A stretch of 12,198 bases of DNA. Origin: Beroe ovata (taxonomy: Eukaryota; Ctenophora; Nuda; Beroida; Beroidae). The notes below the pieces were generated by a model. The model saw only the letters and a list, made by a program, of their open reading frames with translations, ran no database searches and was not told the origin of the DNA. Positions 1 through 6,700 of the stretch are shown here, piece by piece. Position 1 is the first letter of the stretch. Every line of letters starts with the position of its first letter. A program made the position numbers and the translations under genes. The DNA is taken from assembly GCA_946803715.1 (NCBI GenBank), contig CAMPET010000002.1, forward strand, positions 603,676 through 615,873. Direction: 5' to 3'.

Positions 1-28
1 GTGTGTGTGTTTGTGTGTGTGTGTGTGT
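1..28. repeat. (GT)n microsatellite
   Basis: The stretch is 28 bases of GT dinucleotide with one interruption at 11. It lies inside the CDC25 intron, immediately downstream of the exon E donor on the minus strand, where it reads as CA repeats. Confidence 0.95.
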
Positions 29-32
29 CTAC

Positions 33-144
33 CTGTCGATTAGATGTGGTGCTAGGGTTATCCAAATACCGCGCTGACATATCCTCTTTAGTCGTCACAT
101 TTACAGCACTCTTGATATGTCCCCCGTCGTATTCATACGGATAC
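33..144 (-). CDS. CDC25: CDC25 exon E (YPYEYDGGHI exon)
   Basis: The acceptor is ATCATTGCAG (154-145) and the donor is CAG|GTAGAC (32-27). The first base completes Arg195, followed by YPYEYDGGHIKSAVN (196-210), one of the most conserved stretches of CDC25. Lineage-specific sequence TTKEDMSARYLDNPS follows and ends in phase 0. The next exon, with the catalytic Cys-X5-Arg loop, is not in the window. The following intron begins with the GT/CA microsatellite at the window edge. Confidence 0.93.
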
Positions 145-2350
145 CTGCAATGATATCAGCGTGCTCTGAGTATCCAGGATTCCCGACCACTCCTACGCCT
201 TACCATTCCGCCTGGCGAGGATTAACTTACATAGCAATGTGTGATTGGGCTATCAACTTGTTTGACAGAGTGGTCTGAAGGGAACCCCACGGTTTCGATT
301 CCTTGTTTAACATGCCATACAGCAAGGATCTCCACCGTGTTCGCCAGGCAAGACACATAACCACTCTGTCTTGACCGAAGTCGATTTTGGATGTGCCGAT
401 ATTATGAAATGTTTCCTTGTGTTTGACAACGGTTGCCGACACAGTACTACAACAGTTGTTACAACGAGTAGATGTTGTATAAGATGTGAGAGACGAGGCG
501 GAAGAACCGACCATCAACCACAATATCACCTCAAATTTGTCCACCAACAAATTTCATACCGTGAGTTCGCAAAACATAAGGTATTGATCGCTTGATATAG
601 TTAGAAGTCACCTTGTATCAATAATGAGATAGCTGTCGATTTTATCCTCATATTTGCCAGCTAACAGATCGGACATTGTGTCCGCGGATATACACTTGAA
701 ATCGCAATGCTCACTACCACACATCAACTGGAATGGGAGGAGGTATTCCCTGCTGTTGTCACCTGCAAGACAGATAATTATAAACACGCTGCTGCCTGCT
801 ATTGTATACATGCAGCATGTATACTGTGCAATGGAAAGTGTACATTGTACACTATGTACTTGGTGGAATGGACAACTGTACAAGCATATGTAATGAATTG
901 TTTCACAGTTGGAACAAACTGTATGATTGAAGTTGTCGTTTCTTGAAATTAAGTTTGATACAATTTAACTTGAAATCGTTTTACCTACATAGTCTAAAAC
1001 AGATATCAGTCTAAAACAGATATCAGTAAAGATACTGCATGTATTATTATAGACTGCTACATGGCAAGTCGGTCAACAATTGAATTTACCGCTGCGCGCG
1101 AAGCGCACTCAAAGGATACTGCGCGTCTCCATAGTTTTATCGATAGGCGTCCGCGCGTGCCGTAAAGAGGCCAGACGGGAGACACAGGGCGAAATCTGTT
1201 CTATTCAACGTAACTGGTAACAAACATGTAACAAACCTATCAATGGGACGTCAGTGTAACTAGCATCCATGCAGCCTGGTACCCTTGGCAGAGTTACTTC
1301 TGTCGAGGATCTCTTGCTCTTCTGCATGGAAGGACTGTTATCTTTGATAGCCCTGTACGAGTCACTGAGTCCACGTTTAGTGGGGGCAGCCGTATCATCA
1401 TCACTAGCTGGCAAATCCTCCTGTTGTAAACGTTATTATAGTCAAGTTATTGAACAGTCACGTGTCCAAACTTGTCACGTGTTATCAAACTTGTCACGTG
1501 TTATCAAACTTGTCACGTGATCATCTTGAGTCTAGTGTAAAGCTAACCTCTTCGTCAAAACACAACATAGCTGGGGGTGTTTCATTCATGAGTGCGTTGT
1601 CTAAACTCCTGACACTAGTTTTTCGAGGATTCGCGGTCACGAAACTCTGGGGAAAGGGAGTATAGTGAAATATAGCACATGGGATGATACTAGCACGGGA
1701 TTACTATAATTGGATTTGGAGCACACTTTTTTGTCAACTCCGTTTATCGGTTTAATGAAACGGACCGTTTCATTAGTTCCAATACAATTGTTTATTTATT
1801 TCAATACAGTTTTCTTAATTGTATACGTTGATAAAAATGAACCACACTCACACATTCATCTGTAATACCACTATCATTGCCCATCGATAGGTTGTTCAGG
1901 GCAAACTCAGAGTTAGACACATCGATGGAGAATGACCTCGGTTTCTCCTGACATGATTTCAGCAGGGGACTTTCCGTGAAGAGAGGAAACGAAACAGTCT
2001 GCCCCGATGTCAGTGTGTACCGGCGTCTACAGTCGGGGGTGGAGGCACTAGGGGGAATGAAATAGTGAGGAATGAGGGGGAGTGGAATAGTGAGGAATGA
2101 GGGGGAGGGGAATAGTTAGGAATGAGGGGGAATGCAATAGTGAGGAATGGGGGAGTGGAATAGTGAGGAGTAGACAAACTGGGGAGTAGAATAGTGAGGA
2201 GTAGACAAACTGGGGGAGTAGAATAGTGAGGTGCAGACGAACTGGGGAGTAGAATAGTGAGGCGGAGTGTACAAACCTAATCCTGGGAGAACTAGCAACA
2301 ATCTCCTCCTCATTCCGGACTGGAAGTGGTTCAACGAACAGATTGCTCAT
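33..2350 (-). CDS. CDC25: CDC25-family M-phase inducer phosphatase, 5' part (five exons, C-terminal part off the left edge)
   Basis: CDC25 phosphatases remove inhibitory phosphates from the Thr/Tyr pair of cyclin-dependent kinases and so drive G1/S and G2/M entry; they act in nucleus and cytoplasm. I joined five minus-strand exons: 2350-2277, 2026-1852, 1420-1237, 762-612 and 144-33. Every junction is in phase (2, 0, 1, 2), giving 232 residues in the window. Residues 1-142 are the Ser/Thr-rich regulatory region. Residues 143-232 enter the rhodanese-like catalytic domain: LIGD (143-146), ISADTMSDLLAGKY (169-182), IIDTRYPYEYDGGHI (191-205). These closely match the family pattern ISPE(T/I)M...L.GKF...VI(V/I)DCRYPYEYEGGHI. 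The catalytic HCEF-type Cys loop must lie left of position 1. The usual Cys of IIDCR is Thr here. The ATG at 2350 has an in-frame TAG 6 nt upstream (2356-2354), so it is either the start or lies just inside an exon beginning at 2353. Family assignment is firm; the N-terminus is less certain. Confidence 0.9.
145..611 (-). other. CDC25 intron D-E
   Basis: This is a 467-nt intron bounded by GTGACT and TTGCAG. It holds overlapping open frames on both strands (minus 550-227 and plus 371-595) with no recognisable protein, and two crossing inverted repeats: 210-218 with 341-349 (GCCTGGCGA/TCGCCAGGC), and 264-274 with 360-370 (GACAGAGTGGT and its complement). It may hold a decayed insertion, but nothing is diagnostic. 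Confidence 0.75.
612..762 (-). CDS. CDC25: CDC25 exon D (start of the catalytic domain)
   Basis: The acceptor is TCTGTCTTGCAG (774-763) and the donor is AG|GTGACT (611-606). It encodes GDNSREYLLP through YLIIDT, plus AG of the Arg codon (residues 145-195). The order of features is that of CDC25: GD-S-K/R-E-YLL, then a His/Cys/Asp-Phe-Lys segment, then ISADTM with LLAGKY, then LIID. It is the beta-strand/helix entry of the rhodanese fold. Two extra Cys residues (159, 164) lie where vertebrate proteins have GKHQDLKY-type sequence. Confidence 0.92.
763..1236 (-). other. CDC25 intron C-D
   Basis: This is a 474-nt intron bounded by GTTTGT and TTGCAG. It contains a 17-bp perfect palindrome around a central T (837-853), a 17-bp tandem duplication (991-1024) and a more GC-rich patch (1090-1165). 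No coding exon could be supported inside it. Confidence 0.75.
991..1024. repeat. 17-bp tandem duplication
   Basis: AGTCTAAAACAGATATC is present as two exact adjacent copies (991-1007, 1008-1024), followed by a further AGT. Confidence 0.95.
1237..1420 (-). CDS. CDC25: CDC25 exon C (regulatory region ending at LI-G)
   Basis: The acceptor is TTTACAACAG (1430-1421) and the donor is ATAG|GTTTGT (1236-1231). It encodes residues 84-144: an acidic start EDLPASDDDT, then basic/Ser segments TKRGLSDSYR (97-106), NSPSMQKSKRSST (111-123), ending VPLI plus one base. That base joins GT of exon D to give Gly, producing LIGD, the usual entry to the CDC25 catalytic domain. The Ser-rich basic stretches are typical of the phospho-regulated linker in CDC25 proteins. 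The opposite strand is also open here (1269-1520), but its Leu/Ser-rich product has no family likeness. Confidence 0.85.
1421..1851 (-). other. CDC25 intron B-C
   Basis: This is a 431-nt intron bounded by GTGAGT (1851-1846) and ACAACAG (1427-1421). Its last 100 nt before exon C contain four CACGTG E-boxes in a 19-bp-period repeat. The remainder is AT-rich with no coding signal I could support. Confidence 0.75.
1459..1519. promoter_or_regulatory. Cluster of four tandem E-boxes (CACGTG) in a CDC25 intron
   Basis: CACGTG occurs at 1459-1464, 1476-1481, 1495-1500 and 1514-1519, spaced 17, 19 and 19 bp. The last copies share the unit TTATCAAACTTGTCACGTG, so the cluster grew by tandem duplication. 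CACGTG is the classical site of bHLH-Zip factors such as MYC/MAX and USF. Regulatory function is inferred from position and clustering only. Confidence 0.65.
1852..2026 (-). CDS. CDC25: CDC25 exon B (regulatory region, DSG motif)
   Basis: The acceptor is GACTGTAG (2034-2027) after a pyrimidine-rich stretch, and the donor is the strong GTGAGT at 1851-1846. The exon is open in only one sensible frame and gives 58 residues (26-83), rich in Ser and Thr. Notable segments are FPLFTESPLL (38-47), which resembles a PLFTPQSP segment I recall from vertebrate CDC25A, and EKPRSFSID (52-60), which resembles a kinase or 14-3-3 site. NDSGITDE (75-82) resembles a beta-TrCP degron. The phase-0 end fits exon C. 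Exon borders are inferred from splice signals and phase, not from a transcript. Confidence 0.8.
2027..2276 (-). other. CDC25 intron A-B
   Basis: This is a 250-nt intron from GTTTGT to ACTGTAG that consists almost wholly of a minisatellite. On the transcribed strand it is very pyrimidine-rich. If retained, the frame of exon A stays open to a TAG near 2050-2048, adding a repetitive Ser/Pro/Leu tail. Confidence 0.75.
2061..2262. repeat. Minisatellite, 25-bp and 31-bp units sharing AATAGTGAGG
   Basis: The core AATAGTGAGG (one copy AATAGTTAGG) starts at 2061, 2086, 2111, 2136, 2159, 2190, 2222 and 2253. Spacing is 25, 25, 25, 23, then 31, 32, 31. The first block adds AATGAGGGGGAGTGG-type spacers. 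The second adds GAGTAGACAAACTGGGG-type spacers. So there are two related subfamilies side by side. Confidence 0.92.
2277..2350 (-). CDS. CDC25: CDC25 exon A (possible first coding exon)
   Basis: This exon encodes 24 residues beginning MSNLFVEPLPVRNEEE and ends ATT AG before the donor GTTTGT (2276-2271), leaving phase 2. The leftover AG joins the A at 2026 to give Arg. A 3' splice-site-like TTCTAG sits at 2359-2354, so the exon could also start at 2353 with the ATG inside it. If the ATG at 2350 is the true start, the regulatory region is only about 142 residues, shorter than in vertebrate CDC25 proteins. Further 5' coding exons are therefore possible. Confidence 0.7.
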
Positions 2351-2353
2351 GTC

Positions 2354-2700
2354 CTAGAACGTAATTAACTGTTACGATAACCATCAATTCCTCGTATAAC
2401 ATTCAATCTTCCAAACATGATAAGGGTCAAGGGAGCTGCATTCTACACGACCACTTGATGAAATGGTTGAAGCGCTGACCACATCATTCAGCTTCACAAG
2501 GCTGGACTATGATGCTGTTAACCCCCTCCCCAGTACTAAATATCTGCAATATGGTGATATTGACAATGTCTGGTTAACGTCATAATAGACACATAGTTAT
2601 TCAACATATAATATTGTTATCCGTCCTGTATAACACCTGCTCATCGACTTCATAAAGAGTACATTGTCTCTCTCACTCTTACATTTTCAAATAAACTTAC
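2354..2700 (-). other. Candidate CDC25 5'-leader intron
   Basis: On the minus strand, CCT|GTAAGT at 2703-2695 is a near-consensus donor and TTCTAG at 2359-2354 is a possible acceptor. Together they would define a 347-nt intron that puts the ATG at 2350 three bases into the next exon. The stretch also holds a 40-codon plus-strand ORF (2463-2585) and a competing minus-strand open block (2506-2417). Neither is convincing. AATAAA at 2690-2695 overlaps the donor and is of doubtful meaning. Confidence 0.4.
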
Positions 2701-2750
2701 AGGTTATTACTTTGACTTTAATCTCATCATCCACATGGGAACAATGCACC

Positions 2751-2779
2751 GGTCACATGTGACCCACGGCCCACACGTG
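2751..2779. promoter_or_regulatory. Paired E-box palindromes in the divergent intergenic region
   Basis: GGTCACATGTGACC (2751-2764) is a perfect 14-bp palindrome centred on CACATGTG. Ten bases on is ACACGTGACC with CACGTG at 2774-2779. They sit just upstream of a good minus-strand donor, between CDC25 (minus) and the coiled-coil gene (plus), where a shared promoter would be expected. Binding by bHLH-Zip factors is inferred. Confidence 0.5.
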
Positions 2780-3290
2780 ACCTACATCGTGCCCACACAT
2801 TCTACAACAACACACACGCACAATACATATGCTTCGGTACCGTTGTTTCGTGCAGTGCTGGCCCGTCTTAGTGCGTATATTATACAAAACTCTTGTATAC
2901 CTGCTGCGTTTAGATACACTGGTGTTTGATATAGATGTGTGTGTGTGTACTCTGGGCGAGTGTGCGTTGGGACGGTGTAGTGGGTGTGTTTGTATCTATG
3001 GCTATAACACTCTAAAATTCGAGTGTCAACAGAATTACTGACGGTCTGTGACACCTGGCCAATGCTAGCTAATTCTCTCCTGCCTTACTTAAATAATATG
3101 CGTCATTGTTCTGAACCGATGATTTTGTTTTTGTGGTTGCATTTCTTCGTTGATCATAAAATGATTGTCTCAACCTGTCCATGATATTTTTTCTTTTTTT
3201 GTGTCCATGTCGTTATGGCTACAGTTGTTGTTGTATCTAGTTGTGATTAAATTAATCTTAAGCGAGTATTTAAACTTGCTCAACTTACAG
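2780..3290. other. Intergenic or leader-intron region upstream of the coiled-coil gene
   Basis: The stretch is CA/GT-rich around 2790-2825 and 2935-2995. It holds a small inverted repeat, TATACAA/TTGTATA (2881-2887, 2893-2899). It ends with CAACTTACAG (3281-3290), a good plus-strand splice acceptor. I could not choose a matching donor, and the short open frames on either strand look like chance. Confidence 0.5.
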
Positions 3291-3457
3291 GATTTTGTGT
3301 TTCTGTTCAATGACCAACCTATCGGATTCCCTGTAGTCAAGGCTCAGTTCATTCAAGGCACAAGTCAGATTTCCTGATAAACCCCAATCGTTCCTCTACA
3401 CCGGAGACACTTGAGACGCATTAAAACAACTGCTGAGTCCCATTCTCAAGACACTTG
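3291..3457 (+). other. Probable 5'-leader exon segment with a short upstream ORF
   Basis: The acceptor TTACAG ends at 3290. From there to the ATG at 3458 the coding frame is closed by TGA at 3434-3436, so this is likely untranslated leader. One upstream ATG at 3310 opens an 8-codon ORF ending TAG at 3334-3336. No other ATG precedes 3458. A weaker alternative acceptor, CTCAAG, ends at 3450. Confidence 0.45.
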
Positions 3458-4926
3458 ATGCTGGGAGACGTGTCTCCAGACAAACCGGCACCGAACCCCC
3501 TCCCTGAAGTGTCCATCCTCCGGGACATCATAGCCCTCCTCTGGGAGAAAACCCAGAACTTGGAGCAGATCCAGAACACGTACGAGGAGGAGCTGGCTGC
3601 CCTGACAACAGAAGTGGCACAACACCGGGACACCATTGAACAGTTGACAGATCAGCTCAGATCTGTGAGCTGTGCTGAGAGTAGAGGTGACGTGGTTCAG
3701 GAGGATGGCGGAGTGCCCGCCGGGTTATCGGTCACTTCTTTCTCAGAGACTTCGGATGAGCCAATGTCACCGGGTCTGTCTCCAGCATTTACTGGGCACT
3801 TCAATAGTAACAGAGTACAGTTGGTTACTTGCCCTAAACAAGAGAGATCTGCTAGCTTTGACAGCTTTGAATTACATGAAGCAGAAGTCCAAAGGTTTGT
3901 CAACGGAAATTGCTCGATTTATGATCTCTTTCTTGTTTTTTGACATTTTTTCAATCAAACATCAATTTCAGGTTAGAAGAACAAGTCCAGAAAATTCCTC
4001 CAATTCTAGTGACAACCCTTTCGTATGACACCTCCATCTACAACGATTCTGTGTCCCCAGCCAATTCTTCAGATATAGAGGGAGATACTTTCGAGGGTGT
4101 GAATCCTAGCAACAAGTCACAAGTGACCATGATATCTCATAGCAACATCTCCAATCTCACAATCACCGATCAAGCAGTGGAGGAAGATGAGACCAACAAT
4201 GTGGACAAATCCCAAAAACGACGAGACATTGTAAGTCAGATGTACATCGCTAAGATGCCCGTTGTCGTTAAGGAAAACTCAGTGGACTCGGTTCATGAAT
4301 CAGAGGAGAGAGACGAATTCATTGTCACTCCATTCAAGAGACCCTCACCCCAAGATGTTTTGACCAAATCCCGAGAGGAGAACTTGGCAAATTTCAACTG
4401 GACTAGATCTGATACATTCGATGTGATCCCCATATCCCAGAGTTCAATAATCACAGTTCCCGTAAAGCCAAAGAGAGGAGTTATAAGCTCCCCACTTCAT
4501 ACACAGCGACACCCAACTGAGCGAGATGACACAGTCACATCAATGTCACGGTCCGATAACATGCCTCACAGCCGGAGTGATTTCCATGTGGCCATACACC
4601 GCCAACCCATAGAAACCTGCTCTGAACACTCAACCTTCTCACAGGAGAGCTGCTATAGCAGTGATGGGGGAGATGGCTCGAGTAGTTTCGACTATGAAGT
4701 ACAGTACATCACACCACAGCTTTCAGAACCTGATATCTACAGTGATGATGACACAAAATGGTCGCGACAGGACTTTGAAAATCATTTCAGTTTTGATGGA
4801 GATGACTTTATCAATGGGAGAAACTCGATAAGGAATATGATTCCGAACCGAGACTTTGCCTGTAGAGACTGGGAAACAGATGATAAGGAGGAAGAGGGTA
4901 GTGATGGAATCCTTACTCCACAATAA
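3458..4926 (+). CDS. Coiled-coil protein with long acidic/serine-rich tail, unknown family (two exons)
   Basis: The CDS joins 3458-3894 and 3972-4926: 463 codons plus TAA. The intron (AAAG|GTTTGT ... ATTTCAG) has phase 2 and is required, because the first frame stops at 3941-3943. Residues 20-70 (ILRDIIALLWEK to LTDQLRSV) are a clear heptad coiled coil. A second short one (138-153, ELHEAEVQRLEEQVQK) is completed only by splicing at Arg146, which supports the junction. RSASFDSF (130-137) resembles a basophilic kinase or 14-3-3 site. From about 154 on, the protein is rich in Ser, Asp, Glu, Asn and Thr with DE-rich clusters and no Cys/His pattern, signal peptide or membrane segment, and it ends DGILTPQ. 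It may be a cytosolic scaffold, but I recognise no family. The ATG choice rests on the upstream in-frame TGA; further 5' exons cannot be excluded. Confidence 0.8.
3895..3971 (+). other. 77-nt intron of the coiled-coil gene
   Basis: The donor is GTTTGT (3895-3900) and the acceptor CAATTTCAG (3963-3971). Splicing changes frame from the first to the second long open frame and yields AG+G, Arg. It is T-rich throughout. Its donor is identical to two CDC25 donors. Confidence 0.85.
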
Positions 4927-5820
4927 GAAACCAGATTGCAAGTAGCAACCAACAAAATTTCATTGTCATCACTGCCACAGTTCTATTTCAAAGGGAGTTG
5001 AAATGCGAAAATAAGAGAGGGATTTTTCAGCAAAGGACCAATTAAATGATAAATGGCAAATGGTAATTTAATAACATTCATCATGAATGCCATTGCTAGG
5101 GAAGGTTGTGCAATTTCAGACACGTTAAGCATCGCAGCTCAATGATCATTCATCATTGGTCCTATCAAACTTTACAGTGACCAATCACCATCACTCATCA
5201 GGTAAGCTATGTGAAGGACATCATCAACAAAGATCTACGAAAGATCTCATGGTTTGAATTGAATTATATTTTACAGCACAATATCAACGAACATAAAATA
5301 TATTTTGTTCTATAAAAAGACGCTTCTATGTTGTGTTCTATGTTGTAGACTTTGAGACTTGTGACCCCTCCTAATAATACTGTCTGTGTAAAACTGAGTG
5401 AAAGGCAATATAAATAAGTTGAGAATCTCAGTTATACCATTGATGAGTAATGATCTCTTTCCAAACGTTCATTGAGACTCATTTGTGATTGCTTCACTTT
5501 AAATTTGATAGAACCTTTTTCAAAGAATCTCTATGTTAGGTTCATTTGTTTTGAATCTATAAAGTGCTTATACTGTACTGTAATTTGTTTCACATTGAGT
5601 TGATATAACTTGGAATAGGGGGAATACTTAGTACATCAAATTGAATCATGGTTACCTACCTTAATCATATGTTTCAAGCTTCACTAAATCAAAGTGAAGC
5701 CTACATCAAACATATACATTCACAAAATGGATATAGAAATTCACTCATGATATAATTAGCATTCAAAATGAACCGCAAAAATTGATGACTCAGACCCTCC
5801 AAACTTCAAACCACAAGATT
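4927..5820 (+). other. 3' flank of the coiled-coil gene, AT-rich, no gene seen
   Basis: ATTAAA at 5041-5046, 115 nt after the stop, is the first polyadenylation-signal-like hexamer. It lies inside a 128-bp element with inverted ends (5035-5162). No open frame of note occurs in the rest; AT-rich with scattered short palindromes. Confidence 0.45.
5035..5162. repeat. 128-bp element with inverted ends
   Basis: GGACCAAT (5035-5042) is mirrored by ATTGGTCC (5155-5162). Just inside, AAATGATAAATGG is imperfectly complemented by the AATGATCATTCATC region. No convincing target-site duplication was found. It could be a small MITE-like relic or chance. Confidence 0.4.
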
Positions 5821-5880
5821 GGAAACTCAGAACTTAAGGTGCACGCTATCTCTAGATAACCCTTTTGGAATCAAATTGAA

Positions 5881-5933
5881 GGATATTGCAGACACTGGGG
5901 GCCCTGAAACCCAGAAGGTTTGCTGCGATATCC
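5881..5933. repeat. Nested hairpin
   Basis: GGATATTGCAG (5881-5891) pairs with CTGCGATATCC (5923-5933) over 11 positions with one G-T wobble. Inside, CTGGG (5895-5899) pairs with CCCAG (5910-5914). It lies within a 61-codon open frame (5819-6004) of no recognisable family, and the stretch is more GC-rich than its surroundings. Confidence 0.55.
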
Positions 5934-6003
5934 CCACAATGAAAGCAGCAAGCTTCAGAGCAATGATTGGTTCTTGGATAATGATCAGTGTATATTTCAG
6001 TTG

Positions 6004-6610
6004 ACCAACCAGATGCATTATTCTGTCAATATACATATTACACTCAATTATTCAAAGATATGATATATGCTCCTTCATCCTGAAGCGATATCAGTCTGTG
6101 CAAGGTGTATTGTTGTGTGTTCCCTGGGCTGTCATACAGGAGGGTGCAAGATTTCCGTATGCTAGTGTATAGATATGACAATGTCATGAAATAAAAGGAA
6201 ATACATAAAATTCAACTCAGTATAAAAACAGAGGAACTGAGTTATTAGTAAAACAAATAGTTTAGTAAAACAAATAGTTTATATTTTACAGCATTGGAAC
6301 CANTGTTCTCCCCAGACTTGTATCTTGTGACGAGACTCTTCACCCAAGGATGCCATTCCTGTGCAGAATTAGCAAAAATCATGTTAAGACAACCGTGAGC
6401 AATATCAAATTATGCAATTAAAGAGCATACTTGGACAAGAATACATGAATGGGTGAATGAAAGGACTGTGTCTGAATGTTATAGGTCTTAACTTACTGAT
6501 GCTTGGTACAAAAAGTAGCAATAGCTAGAATGTAATGGTTTGGTGACAGTTCCTTTTTGAATCTCATTTCCTTTCTCAATATTGGTAACTCAGATGCTGT
6601 GAAAAGCACA
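6004..6610. other. Gene-free AT-rich stretch with a 17-bp tandem duplication
   Basis: The unit TTAGTAAAACAAATAGT occurs as two exact copies (6245-6261, 6262-6278). An inverted pair AACTCAG/CTGAGTT (6214-6220, 6237-6243) precedes it. AATAAA occurs at 6190-6195, about 1.26 kb after the coiled-coil stop. Position 6303 is an unresolved N. No coding signal was seen. Confidence 0.6.
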
Positions 6611-6617
6611 AGTGAAT

Positions 6618-6700
6618 TTGAATTGAATGAGACCTAACATTTATCAATTGAATTTATCAATTGAATGTCAATTGAATGAATCAAATTGAATGTCAATAAA
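6618..6700. repeat. Degenerate CAATTGAAT repeat
   Basis: TTTATCAATTGAA is repeated exactly at 6640-6652 and 6653-6665. Related GTCAATTGAATG and CAAATTGAATGTC copies follow. Confidence 0.75.

Noticed and set aside
227-550. 108-codon minus-strand open frame inside the CDC25 intron D-E
   Set aside because: It sits between two well-supported exons, has no family features, and an equally open frame exists on the other strand.
1269-1520. 83-codon plus-strand frame overlapping CDC25 exon C
   Set aside because: It is the antisense shadow of exon C; the minus-strand reading has correct splice sites and leads into LIGD.
2048-2350. 100-codon minus-strand ORF as one gene
   Set aside because: Only its first 24 codons are exon A; the rest is minisatellite read-through with a repetitive Ser/Pro/Leu product.
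2690-2695. AATAAA as a poly(A) signal of a plus-strand gene ending at 2585
   Set aside because: No upstream plus-strand exons could be supported through the CDC25 exons, and the hexamer overlaps a better minus-strand donor.
3165-3377. 70-codon hydrophobic plus-strand frame as a membrane protein
   Set aside because: T-rich intron-like sequence interrupted by a good splice acceptor at 3290; composition explains the hydrophobicity.
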